A stretch of 64,000 bases of DNA from Hirudinaria manillensis (taxonomy: Eukaryota > Annelida > Clitellata > Hirudinida > Hirudinidae), in assembly GCA_034509925.1 (NCBI GenBank), contig CM067528.1:2767501-2831500 (forward strand), given 5' to 3'. A program made the translations under genes and the position numbers. Of the stretch, positions 34,878 through 52,811 are shown in pieces. Each line of letters starts with the position of its first letter. Positions within the stretch are counted from its first letter, which is position 1. A model generated the notes under the pieces. The model made no database searches. It was not told the DNA's origin and saw nothing but the letters and a program-made list of their open reading frames with translations.

Positions 34878-37800
34878 ATGCTTAGGAAGACTAGGAGATT
34901 ACTTGTAAAAGTTGCATTCATTGGAACTTTTTTCTGGCTAGCCTGTTTGATCGTTTTGAGGATTCAGTCTAGCATTACTTTGGAAAAACAAGAAATAAGT
35001 GCTTTAGTAACACAAAGACAAGAATTAGATCACAATAGTTTACCATTAGTTGGCTTGAACCCCAGGGATGCAGAGTTGCAACGCAGATTTATAGAGGGTC
35101 ATAAATTGCTAAATGAAGCTCAAAATTTAGGCTTCACAATTGAAAACAATGACAAAAACTTGGAGAACTTCACGGCTTTTGAGAGTTTGGATGATGAAAC
35201 AAAGGCCCTCATAACCAAGGGCCTTATTTATCCCAGATGGGAATTATTCACTCCTGAAGAACCAGAATATCCCAATGCACCAGGTATAAATCACCTAAAG
35301 GCTTTGTTAAGAATAAGTTAATCCATGCAAGCTTCCATCTGATATGAGTTAACTTATATATGAATTTATTGGATTTTCTATTGTTATATTTTAACAAAAC
35401 ATTGTGCTCATATCCAGGAGAGCTTGGGACGGCTTACATTGTAAATTCCTCATCCCTGACACCTGATGAAAAAAAGAAGTTCGACAAGTCATGGAACGAG
35501 AATGCTTTCAATGGCTACGCAAGCGATAGAATTTCTTTGCACAGAAGCCTCGTCGATCCGAGAGATCAGCTGTGAGAGACGTTACAGATTTACATTTAAA
35601 GCAGAATAAATCGATCGACGGCTAACTTTCACGACGATCGATGATTTAGCATTAATAACTAATAGAAACTTGACGATCGGGTTTGTAATTTTTCCAAAGT
35701 TCTCCTCGCAACCTTTAATTTTCATCCGACTACGTCAGGTGCAAGAAAGAAGATTACTCTGGCATCGACATCGACACGACCGTCATCATCATCTTCCATA
35801 ACGAAGACTGGAACGTTCTCCTGAGAACCGTCCACAGTGTCTTTGACAGGTCCCCTCATAAGCTGATCAGGGAAATTATACTCGTCGATGACTTTTCAGA
35901 CAAAGGTTAAGTACAAAGCACAGTACGAAGTTATTAGTAATTCTGGATTTCAAACTCATTGGAATGCTATGCAACCAATAATTTATATAGTTTAATATAA
36001 ATCAATTTACATTAAAATCCAATGATGTGATTATATGTTATTATTACAACTATCCTGCCTACTAATTGCAACGTGTTATTCTTTACTTTCATTTTGTAGC
36101 AGAACTAGCTATTATGGATTAGTTAAGTTTGATTATTAATTTTGTTGTTGTTATTATTATCGCTGATGTATGACCGATTCTGTATTTCCAGATCATTTGG
36201 GAGTACAGCTGGACAGGTATATGTCACAATTCAGCAAAGTAAAAATCCTCAGAGCAAGCAAGAGGCAGGGCCTGATCAGGGCAAGACTCATGGGTGCTGC
36301 CAAAGCGACGGGCGATGTTCTGACCTTTCTCGACTCCCACTGCGAATGTACAAAAGGTCAGTTCGACTTGACATCATCTCGGGTGTCCGGCTATGAGGAG
36401 AATCTGCATAAAATTCTGTCAATAAGTATCTCTTTAATAAAGAATCCGGAAATGTTATTTATTTTAATCCGTGATTTTAATAAAGTCATTCCACTGCAAA
36501 CAGGCTGGTTACAGCCTCTTTTGAAGAGAATCCAGGAGGACGAGACTCACGTCGTGACGCCCGTCATCGACGTCATTGACGAATCAAACTTCAAGTATTT
36601 GTTTGGCCCTGCCTCCATCACCAACCTCGGTGGATTTGATTGGAGCCTGCAGTTCACCTGGCACCCTATTCCCCCTGATGTTGCTGCAAAAAGGAAGAAT
36701 GCTATCGAACCCCTTAGGTAAATTTTATGCCAAAGAAAGTTACAAAGTAATTATATTGTTTTTTATGAAATTAATTTTTAATAATAATGATGATGATGAC
36801 GACGATAGTTTATATTTTATATGTCGGTCATTTTTTTCTGTCGGATTGCTATTGCTCGTCTGTCACTGACATCTGGTCGGATGAGATGAACATCAACTTG
36901 ATATTGCAGTTTATTGATATTGATTTTATATTTTTATGATAATCATTGCCTGCTTGTCTTGCTATTCATCTGAATTATTTGCTTAAATGTCAAATAATGC
37001 ACGAAAAAAAAATTAGTTCCACGATCAGCTTCACCTTTGCGATTGCTCGTAGTATTTTTTATTTAATCTTATTTAATGTTATTTAATTAATCTAATTTCA
37101 GGAGCCCCACTATGGCAGGAGGTTTGTTTTCAATAAGCAGGAAATATTTTGAGAGAATTGGAGCATACGACCCAGGTATGGAGGTCTGGGGAGGTGAAAA
37201 TCTCGAGCTGTCTTTCAGGGTGGGTGACTGGAAAATGTTTCTTGGAATTTCTGCTTCGTTTCAAATTTTGTTTACTGGAATATTTTGTCTCCATTTTGAT
37301 GAACATACAATTTATAATTGTGCATATTCACTAACAAAAGCTTCTATAATGATATGCGAGATGTTTATTACAACAACCAAAAGTAAAAAAAAAAATTTGA
37401 GATGTAGGAACTTAATAGAATTTGAGTTTTTTCATTAAAAATGGTTTTAATTAAACGCTTTGCGGTGAATTCAAAGGTATGGATGTGCGGAGGGTCGCTG
37501 GAGATAATCCAGTGCTCGCACGTGGGTCACGTCTTCAGGAAAAGAAGTCCTTACAGGTGGACCGTGACGGATGCCGTCAGGAGGAATTCGGTGAGGACGG
37601 CCCTGGTTTGGATGGATGACTACAGCAGGTATTACTTCCAAAAGATCTCCCATCACCTGGTATGTTCATGCAAAATGTTGCTCATACACTCTTACTCAAT
37701 GGCAGTGTTGCCATACAAAAAATATTGTTATAAAGATATTGTTATTATTATTATAAAGATTTTATAATAACCTTCAATGTGCAAATGTGGAAGGAAGTTC

Positions 37801-39120
37801 TGGTCATGATTTGCGTTCGATTTCATTCAGGGAGATTATGGCGACATAACGGAGAGATTGGCTCTCAGGAGAAGCCTGGAGTGCAAGTCATTCCAATGGT
37901 ACCTGGACAACATCTATCCCCAGCAGTTTGTTCCGGACAGGTGCTTCGCGATAGGAGAGGTAAACGACTCGTTAATTTAATGATGTTAAAGGTAGTTGCC
38001 ATGGGGTAGGGATAGTTGTGACTGAAGCGTAACTTGAGTTTCAAGCATTTTAAAGTTTAATTTAAAATATTTATAGAGTGCTCTGAATATAGTGTGACTT
38101 TGCAGCTCATTTAGTTTGTTATTAGTTATAATATCAGTTGATTATTAAACTAGCCTGTTATTTATCATCTGACCAGATCAAATCAAAGCTGATTGATCCA
38201 AAAAGAAAAGAGCCGGTCTGCCTGGAGGCTCTGTTCATGAAAGCGAGTGATGAAACCTCAGTGTCGGTGGCCACCTGTTCTGAATCACGAAGTTCACAGG
38301 TGGTTTGATGTTAATTAATTTGCATTCATGCAAAAACTTTGTAATGTTAAACGCGTTTGCCGTCCTCATTCTGTTTAATAGATCTATTATTAAATGTTCC
38401 TTTGTTTTGAAGAATTCCCTATTTTGCTATGTTTTTATTTATTTTGTTATTTATTTATTTTTATATAATACATGTGGTGTTTCATATCCTAGTACCATAA
38501 ATGTATAATGAGTTATGAATCAACATCCCTTTATTTCAGAATAATAAATATTTTCTAAAATATCATTTATAAATTTTGATTTCAGATGTGGTATTTGACA
38601 AAAGCAAATGAAATGTATGTGGAGAACTCTGAAGGTGCGTGCCTGGATTACGCCGGAAACGGAGTGAAAATCTTTCCTTGTCACGGCTTGAAAGGAAATC
38701 AAGAATGGCAGTACAGACTGGTGAGTTACTCATTTGTCTTGTCCCACTGTTTTTTATTTGCCTAGATATTCATCATTAATCAGTGACCAGCACCAAATTT
38801 ACAGTGGCTCCTTGGAACTATACATCATTTTTGCCCTTATCATTGATTAATGATAACGCTGATGGGGCTTTATCATATGATCTCAATCAGATGACGGTCA
38901 TGCAATAGAATATCGTTTATGATTCCGCCTAGCTCTTGAAAGCGTCAACAAGAACATTCGTTGTGTGTTTCAGGACCAAACAATCTATCAAGTCATCACC
39001 AGATTGTGCCTTACAATTTACAAGAATCTAAAGACACTCTCGATGGAGAAATGCACCGGCGCTGACAACCAAGTCTGGCACTGGCAAAGGAACGACCCGA
39101 AAAACTTACTAAAAAGTTAG
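34878..39120 (+). CDS. GALNT: Polypeptide N-acetylgalactosaminyltransferase
   Basis: A Golgi type II membrane enzyme that starts mucin-type O-glycosylation by moving GalNAc from UDP-GalNAc to Ser/Thr. Eleven exons (34878-35283, 35418-35571, 35739-35905, 36192-36356, 36504-36717, 37102-37219, 37477-37659, 37831-37959, 38177-38299, 38586-38720, 38974-39120) give 646 residues. A short basic tail and one membrane anchor ([15 protein letters not shown], residues about 14-28) precede a stem. The GT-A catalytic domain shows [30 protein letters not shown], the metal-binding DxH in FLDSHCE, FDWSLQF and the Gal/GalNAc-T segment [29 protein letters not shown]. The C-terminal ricin-type lectin domain has QxW-like repeats (QEWQYRL, QVWHWQR). 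AATAAA lies 16 bp after the stop. Subfamily not assigned. Confidence 0.96.
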
Positions 39121-39778
39121 GAGTGAAGTATATCAGAATAAAGTCTCATCTGCTGCTCTAAAATTTCCACTCAGTTGCCTCAACAAAACTTTAGATCTAA
39201 GTTTTTGAATCCCAAAGTCACGTATGTCGCTTTGTTCTATGTTGTTTCAATTTCATCTCCTACGATGCTCAAAGCACGGTGCTTCATGGAACTCGGTTCC
39301 AGAGATTCTCGCCAAAAACCCGATCTCCCTCGTTCAATTTTTCCGTTTTGTTCAATTATGAATTTAATACGGGAAAGTAATTCCATTAGATAATAATAAT
39401 AATAATAATAATAGTAATATGTAAGGCCTCAATGGCAATTAGATCTACTACAAATGAGATATTTTGAGTGGTTAACGATGCCTTTTCTCATTTCTATTTT
39501 TTGTTTTTTGAGAATGGCATGAAGTCCAGGATGAAATGTTTGTAACTTTTGGCATGAATCGACACGATATTATTAATAATATAATAATTATTAATTATTT
39601 TGAACCTGCAAATAAAGGTTGAAACCAATTGGTCTTACAAATCGGTTTTATCGAGCATTTTATCAGTTGCCAGCGTTGTGCCGAGAGTATAAAAAAACTT
39701 AAAAACAAAAACAAAGATAAGGTCTCGGATGTGCATTCGTACATCTTCATGACATTCACTGTAAAATCGTTTATTAAA
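39121..39778. other. Convergent 3' region between GalNAc-transferase and piwi
   Basis: AATAAA at 39137-39142 (+) for the transferase, and its complement at 39770-39775 for piwi, four bases beyond the piwi stop. An AAT run lies near 39391. Nothing else supported. Confidence 0.6.
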
Positions 39779-45607
<5,829 letters not shown>

Positions 45608-48267
45608 AATCCTTAAAACAAAAAACACTCATAATTGTCCTCATTATTTTCTTTATTAGGCATAATTTGTTTTATGTAGAAAGAGTTAAACTTACAATCA
45701 ACAAAGTCTTAATTAAATGAGTTATCAACAAATGCGAGCTTTTACTGTTGAAAACGGAAGGCGCAGATTTTGGTTATTGACTCAATAAAATTAAGGATAA
45801 AACCATCGTGCAAAGCCAGTTAACAAAAATAATTAACATACCTCTACCGTTCAAAGAATGTCCTTAATTAAATAGTCAAATTAAAAACATATTGTTCAGA
45901 GCGCGCGCCATAAAGTTGTTACAAACAAAAGTCAATGCATTGACTTTAAAAAGATCTCAAAAGGTATTTAAAACTTTAAACTTAGTAGCAATATATATCA
46001 ATCGATAAAACAATAAAAAATACTAGTGATTAAATATTTATATTGCATTGCTTTTTATCTTATTGAGATGGTTGCATTCCAGCAAGTAATTCCAAAAGCA
46101 GGAAATGAGGTAAAGGTGTCAGTTGTGGTTCTAGATTTACTTGGGCGGGAGGAATACATTATCAGTGATCGATTGAGGAGAATTATTGAACATGATGCAG
46201 GCACCACCAGGCATGAAATTATTTTTCTAAATAACTTGGAATGCGCGCGTCTATTAATCCCGCCAGCGATTGAAGAACGATGGACAGCAGACCAAACCAT
46301 GCAACCAAAAGCACATTCGTCACAATTACCACATCTTATTTCTTTTTTAACATGTTCTGAAAGTTCTAAATGACCATATGTTACATAGCAATCCACATGC
46401 GAAATTATTATGGGACACGCAATGAGAGCCGCTGCGAATGGAAAAATGATCTGTTAAATATAACAGATGTCACTAGTTCCTCATGCCACTGTTCTTCGCT
46501 GAAATATTCCTTGATGTCTCAAATTCACCTTTTGCTTTCCGTTAAAGCGATGTTTAATTGACTGCAAACTGGTCACAATACTCCATCGTATGATTATCTG
46601 TTTTGTTGCAAATTTTTAATTCTCTGAACCCGATAAGCAACAAAGTAATTAATGGAGTTTCAATTTAAAAGACAAAACAACACCATTTTCTACCATTCAC
46701 CATTTAAACGAAGCAATTCCATTGATCTAGTTAAGAAAAAGTCCTCCTCTAAAGTGGCTTATTTTCATCATTAAATAATAATTAAATAAATACTCCAAAT
46801 ATTTAACCCTTAATTGGTAATAGTTATAAATAATATACTACGCCACTGATCCTCAACAGATCATCGTTAATAATTTATACAAATGCTTAAATCAATATAT
46901 ATTTAATTGGTGAATTGCCCCATTTTTTTTTATTTGACACAAATTTGATTGATAAATATCTACAAAAAATATTCAAATTATTGTAGGAAATTTTCAATGT
47001 AAAAGCTTGCCAAAAAATAATCAGAATTCACTTTTAAATCATGCCATCATTCCGAAGATATGTTACAAAGTAGACGATTTGTCCATGAGAATGAATGAAT
47101 ACTCTACATGGCGATCATAAACAGTTGGTCTCAGCACCTCTTCTGGATCTTCCTTTAAATATTAAGCAAATGTTAGACAAACCGATATTTTGCTTTCTAA
47201 ATAAAATTCCTTTCAATAGTTGTCTTACATTGAGTTTCTTAGCCTTGAAAGCTTGTTTACATTGCATACTAGGTGACTATGAGAAGTGGCTTATTGATTC
47301 GTTCGCTTGAAAAATTTGAGAGCGATATATATGCCTCTCCTTCAGTGGTCTGCACGTGGAAATCACATCGAAGTCTTACTTTTTTATCAACTTGAAACAA
47401 GTAAATTTAGCCCAGGTATTGGGTAAGTCATTGTTTATGGTTTATGGTAGTTTCATACTAGTGGCAAGAAGAAGCAAGTTCCATTTGTCGGAAACACATA
47501 AAATTTATAAATGGTGAGCTGAGAAGCAGAAGTGATTCAAACAGCTGTTCAAGCATTTTACTCTGTGATAAAAGAAAGGATTGAAATAAAGAATTGGATA
47601 ATGCTCAAGAAGACTGCTGAGAAAGTATGTCTCATGTTAGCTTTAATTTTTTTTTACTTCTTGAACTCAATTTTAAATGATGTATTTTCTGTACTAGTAT
47701 CCACACCACCATGTAGCACGCATTGCATTCTCATCTTGCAATAAACATAATCTATAAATGAAAAAAAATAATACATACTAAATATGAATAACATAATCAC
47801 AGTGTAGGAGCTTTCTCAATCACACTTTCAAATGTGGTAATTCTTTACAGTTTGTAAACATTTTTAAAATTGTTCCAAATATCTGAACGCAAAAATAATT
47901 TCTTGCACTTATGACCTTCTAACATTGACTAATTGGAATTACTAGATTATCTCTTTGGGAAAACTCAGCAAAAGTTAAGGCTCATTAAATACAAATAATT
48001 TGTGGATAATTCTTGGCAGGAATCCAATCTCTGAGTTTTCTCAAGAATTAGAGGCAAATAGAGAGAAATAGAATATATTCATAATTTTAATGGTTATATA
48101 AAAATAATTTTTAAAATCTACAATAAAAGTTATAAATTTATGAGAAAATATAATTTTAAAATAATATATAATATCTTTCCAAACCATAGACAAGAAAGAC
48201 ATTTATATACTTTTGTTTGTGGTTGTCACATCATTTTTGCAGTAAGGTCTTAATCAGTGTAGAAAAC
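45608..48267. other. Divergent intergenic region, piwi (-) to eIF3a (+)
   Basis: 2.66 kb. At 46026-46396 both strands are open over the same DNA: 115 codons on + and 113 on -, the latter Cys-rich with CGNCDECAFGC. Neither resembles a family I know and neither has convincing splice context. Further weak frames occur at 47095-47310 and 47532-47744. I can support no gene here. The two flanking promoters must lie in this interval. Confidence 0.45.
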
Positions 48268-51200
48268 ATGCCTACTTATTTTCAAAATCCAGAAAATGCT
48301 TTGAAGCGTGCAAATGGTAAATTTTATTTTTTGAATTTGCAGTATTTTGGTGACAATAACTTTATTTGATAGCACATGATTTCCATGCTCCTTGTGGCAA
48401 CCTAGCTATGCAGTTTATACTATCAAAATGATCAATTATTCTTCTGCTTTACAGAATTTTATGAAGTTGGTAAAAAAGAAAGTGCTCTTGATGTCCTTGT
48501 TGATGTCATCAAGAGCAAGAAGCACAGGACATGTCAAAAGATTCATGAGCCCATTATGGAGAAATTTGTCACACTTTGTGTTGAATTAAGTGACAGCCAA
48601 ACTGCTAAGGAGGGTCTCTATCAATACAGGAACATTTGCCAGAAGGTCAATATTAAGTCATTAGACCATGTTATGAGCATGTACCTTAAACTGGCTGAGG
48701 AGAAGACAGAAAATGCCAGGAAGGAGAGTCACCAACAAGTTGTTGACTTGGATGATATTGAGACACCAGAAATGTAATTTAGATATTTATAACTCTAAAC
48801 TGGCCTATATCTAAAATAATGTTATGTATCTTGGTAACTTTAGGTTGATGTTAAGTGCTGTTAGTGGTGAAGATTCACAGGACCGTAAAGATAGAGCAAT
48901 TTTAACTCCATGGCTTAAATTCACATGGGAGTCCTTCAGGCAATGCATTGATTTGCTCAGGAACAATCCTGATTTGGAGAAATTGTACCAGGATATGGCA
49001 CAAAAAGGTTAATTTTTGAGTAATCACCTAATCAATAAATTTAGACAATTTAATTTTTTGTAATTCATTAAAATATTTTTTTTATAAATATCTTGTTGCA
49101 TTTTTCTTAAAACATCCCCTTCTTTTCAGCTATGAAATTCTGTTTGAAGTACAGCAGAAAATCTGAATTCAAAAAGCTTTGTGAGAATGTGAGCAGCTTT
49201 TTTTATTTCCTTGGTCTGGTTATCATGAAAATTCCTGAGGACATATATATTTGTAGCTGTTTGTTCACTGCCATTTAATTTTCAGATACGCAACCACTTC
49301 AAAAACAATCAGAGTTATAAGGACCAGAAAGAGAATGCTCATAAATACATTGATCTAAGCAATCCTGAGAGTCTGTCTTTGAACTTGGAGACTCGTCTCG
49401 CACAACTCGAGTGTGCCATTCAAATGGAGCTCTGGCAGGTTGGATGTCTTTGGATTGTTTGGTTTGTTTAATGTGATTGTATAATTGACAAAATTATTGG
49501 CCTTTGTAGGAAGCCTTTAAAGCTGTTGAGGACATTCACAGTCTCATTGTTCTCACAAACAAGATGCCAAAACCATCTCTTATGTCAAACTACTACCATA
49601 AGTTGGCACTGATCCTCCACAAGTCTGGAAATGGCTTGTTCCATGCCTGTGCTATTCATAGGGTATATCATCTCTGCAAAGAACAGAAGAAAAATATAAC
49701 TGAAAGTGAAATACAAAAGTTAGCATTGCCTGCTACAAGGATTATTATTTAACTTTTCAAGATATTTATCTAATATGTTCAATGGATTTTAGATTGGCAT
49801 CTCGTGTCCTCTGTGCAACTCTTGCAATTCCATTGTCGTCTGGGAGATATCAAAATGATCACATCATTGATGTTGATGACAGTGGTTTGGATAAACAGAA
49901 GAATCTTGCAGCTATCATGTTTTACAAAACCATTCCTTCCAGGAGCTCCCTCCTTAGAGATGTGGTAAATATATTAACATTCCATAAAATAACAACATGA
50001 TTAATGTTAACTGGTAATTACTTAGCTTTGACTTTAATTTTTTCTATCTCCAACAGTTTAAGCATAACATAATTCAACACGTGCATCCTGAGTTGAAAGA
50101 CCTTTACAACCTCTTGGAGGTCGAGTTCCATCCTACAGAGCTTGCAAATAAGGTTCAAACTTGCTTGGAGTTTCTTGCATCCAAGGAAGACTTTGCACCA
50201 TATGTTCCAGTGCTTCAGGATATTACCATTGTGAGATTTCTGAAACAGGTTTGTGATTCATTATAAATGGAAAATGTGATCCAACAAACATTTGGCATGG
50301 AGTTTACATATAGCACTTTTTTAATTTTTAGATCTCACAAGTTTACCAAACAATTTCTCTGCCAAATCTCTATAGTATGGTACCATTTGCTGACAATTTC
50401 CAAATTGAAAGACTGATTGTGGATGCAGTTAAGAACAATTGTCTCAAGGTAATGATTTGAATTTCAATCTCTGCATCATCGATTTGCACCCATGTTGAAC
50501 TACTGAGTAATATATACTTAATATGGCAGGCTAATTTCAACTATCAACTCAACCATTTGAGCTTTGAGAAGCACATTGACTTGTATCATGAGGATCGAGA
50601 GAGTGGAGTTCAAGTTCAATGTACGCCTAGTGTGTGCCTTAGGAATTATCTGGTCAACATGGCCAGTGCTTTACAAAACAGCATGGGCATCATAAGTCCT
50701 GAAAACAATCAGGTATGTGTTTACTTTAAGTTATTCGTAGTTAACATGATATTTTAATGAATTTCCATTTTATAGGAAACAAGAGATGCTATCAGAGCTC
50801 AAATCCTGAAAAACTACAGGCAGTCTGTCTCTAAGACGCATGAAAACATGCTCCACAGAAAGGAGCTCATTGAGAGAAAGACGGAGGAAAAGGAAGAGGT
50901 TACCAAAAAGGTAAATTTGTGACATTCCAACAAACAAGTTGCTTTTATGATATGTTTATTCAGAATTAACCAATTTTTGAATTTTGAAGGAGAAAAAGGA
51001 GCAACAATGTATAGAGGAGCAAAAGCGAAAGGAACACGAAGCCATGCTGGCTTCCCTCAGCAAGGAAGTAGAGGAAAGGGAGAAACGGAGGAAAATGGAA
51101 GAGCATCTTGAAATCCAAAAGAAGGTTGCCAGAGAAAGAATTGAACAATTGAAAAACACTTCCGCGGGAATCAAGGCATTTGCTGACATGAGCGAGGAGG

Positions 51201-52811
51201 TATGCGGGGAAATTTATATCTGTTAATTTATTTAAATTAATTTTTAAATTATTCTCCAAACTAGCAATTGGCCAACATGGGTATGGATGATATACTTGCA
51301 AAACAAGTTGAGCATCTTGAAAAGGAAAAGAAGGAGAGGGAAGAAAAGTTGAAAGCACAAGAAAAGAAAGTTGACCACTTTGAAAGAGCCAAGTGTCTTG
51401 AGGAGATTCCACTGCTCCAAAAGAAATACGAGGAAGATAGTGTTGCAGACAGGATTTTATGGGAAGAAACTGAAAAGGAGAGGGTGAGTTATTTGAATGT
51501 TTGCATATCTATAACAACTTTTATAATTTGGATATCTACTTCATAGATTCAAGAGATCATCAATGAGAGGAATCTGACTGTTGCACACAAAGAGAGGATG
51601 ATTCACATGAAGGATGACATGGAGGAATTCCTGGAGAAAATCAGAGCTCAGAGGATGAGTGTATACAAGGGAAAACTTGATGAATATGAGAAGGTTCTCA
51701 ATGAGGAAAGAAAGAAGTTGCTCCTGGAAAGAAAGGAAAAGAGGAAGGAGGAGAGGAGGCTTAATTACTATAAGGAGAGAGAAGAGAGAATTCAGAGGAA
51801 AAAGGATGAAGAGCTTAGAAGACGTAAGGATGGACTGGCTTTCTTGCAAGTTTCTTGTTTTACATTTTTACACTTTTTTACAGAAAAAGAGGAACAAGAA
51901 AGGGAAGCACAAGCCAAGAAGGAGCAGGAGGAGAAGGAATACAAGGAGAAAATGAGGAAGTTGGCAGAGATTGAGGAGAAGAAAAGACAAATTGAGCTGG
52001 AGATTGAGGAACGTGAAAGGAAGAAGAGGGAGGAACTGACCAAGCCAAAGGAGAAACCATCGTACGTGATTCTTGATTTTGTACTTGTAGAAAATATGTT
52101 GCTCTCACTGGTTTATATATTTCAGTTCAACTTGGAGGGATGCACCCCCTAAAGAAAATGCTTGGAAAAAAAGGCAGGATCTGAATGATAAAGACGTTAG
52201 GGGACCCAAAGATGATAGGGATGCCGACAGGTTCAGAGGGGACCGAGACGCAGGCCGTTTCAATGACGGAAACCAATCCAGCAGCAGAGATTGGCGTGCC
52301 CCGAGGTTGATTGAAATTGCATTGAGTTTATAACAGCCTATAACAACATTAACAATACTTATTTGTACTTAATAGAAATGTTGATTCAACAAAGAAAGAA
52401 GACACTTGGAGGAGAGATGCTTCTCCTAGAAGGACAGATGCCTGGAGAAGCCAAAGGTATGCATTTGTTCATTTTCGTTTTTGTAAGCTTGCATCAAATG
52501 AGCCTTAATTGGGTAAATGTTCTATGTCATTCAAATGGTACATGTTTGCTTTGTATTTTAGCAGGAGAGATGAACCAGTGAAATCTGACAGCTGGAGAAG
52601 TCAAAGGTTAGTTTATTGGGATGAATTATAGATACATTAACATCATTAGTGAAAAATTATTAGATATATTTGGTTTGTAATTTGATTAATAACATTTTAC
52701 TCTAGGAACAACCCTCCTAACAACAGGTTTACAGAGAAGAAAGAGGAACCAAAGCCAAAAGCACCTACAAAGCCAGAAGAGAGTGATGGCTGGAGGACAG
52801 CCAGGCGCTAG
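48268..52811 (+). CDS. EIF3A: Eukaryotic translation initiation factor 3 subunit a
   Basis: The scaffold subunit of eIF3, which loads the 43S complex and binds the 40S ribosome. About 19 exons and roughly 1010 residues. Start: [17 protein letters not shown], the family's invariant opening. Exons begin near 48268, 48455, 48844, 49130, 49286, 49511, 49792, 50058, 50332, 50530, 50777, 50990, 51265, 51547, 51885, 52127, 52375, 52562 and 52706. The N-terminal helical/PCI region shows [46 protein letters not shown] and [15 protein letters not shown] long charged coiled coil follows ([29 protein letters not shown]). The C-terminal Asp/Arg/Trp-rich repeat that is long in vertebrates is short here, with [19 protein letters not shown], and a final DGWRTARR. 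The protein is about three quarters of human length, the loss being in that tail. AATAAA lies at 52883-52888. Confidence 0.96.

Noticed and set aside
47095..47744. Two 70-codon + frames upstream of eIF3a
   Set aside because: They are within chance length for this region and have no recognisable domain or splice context.
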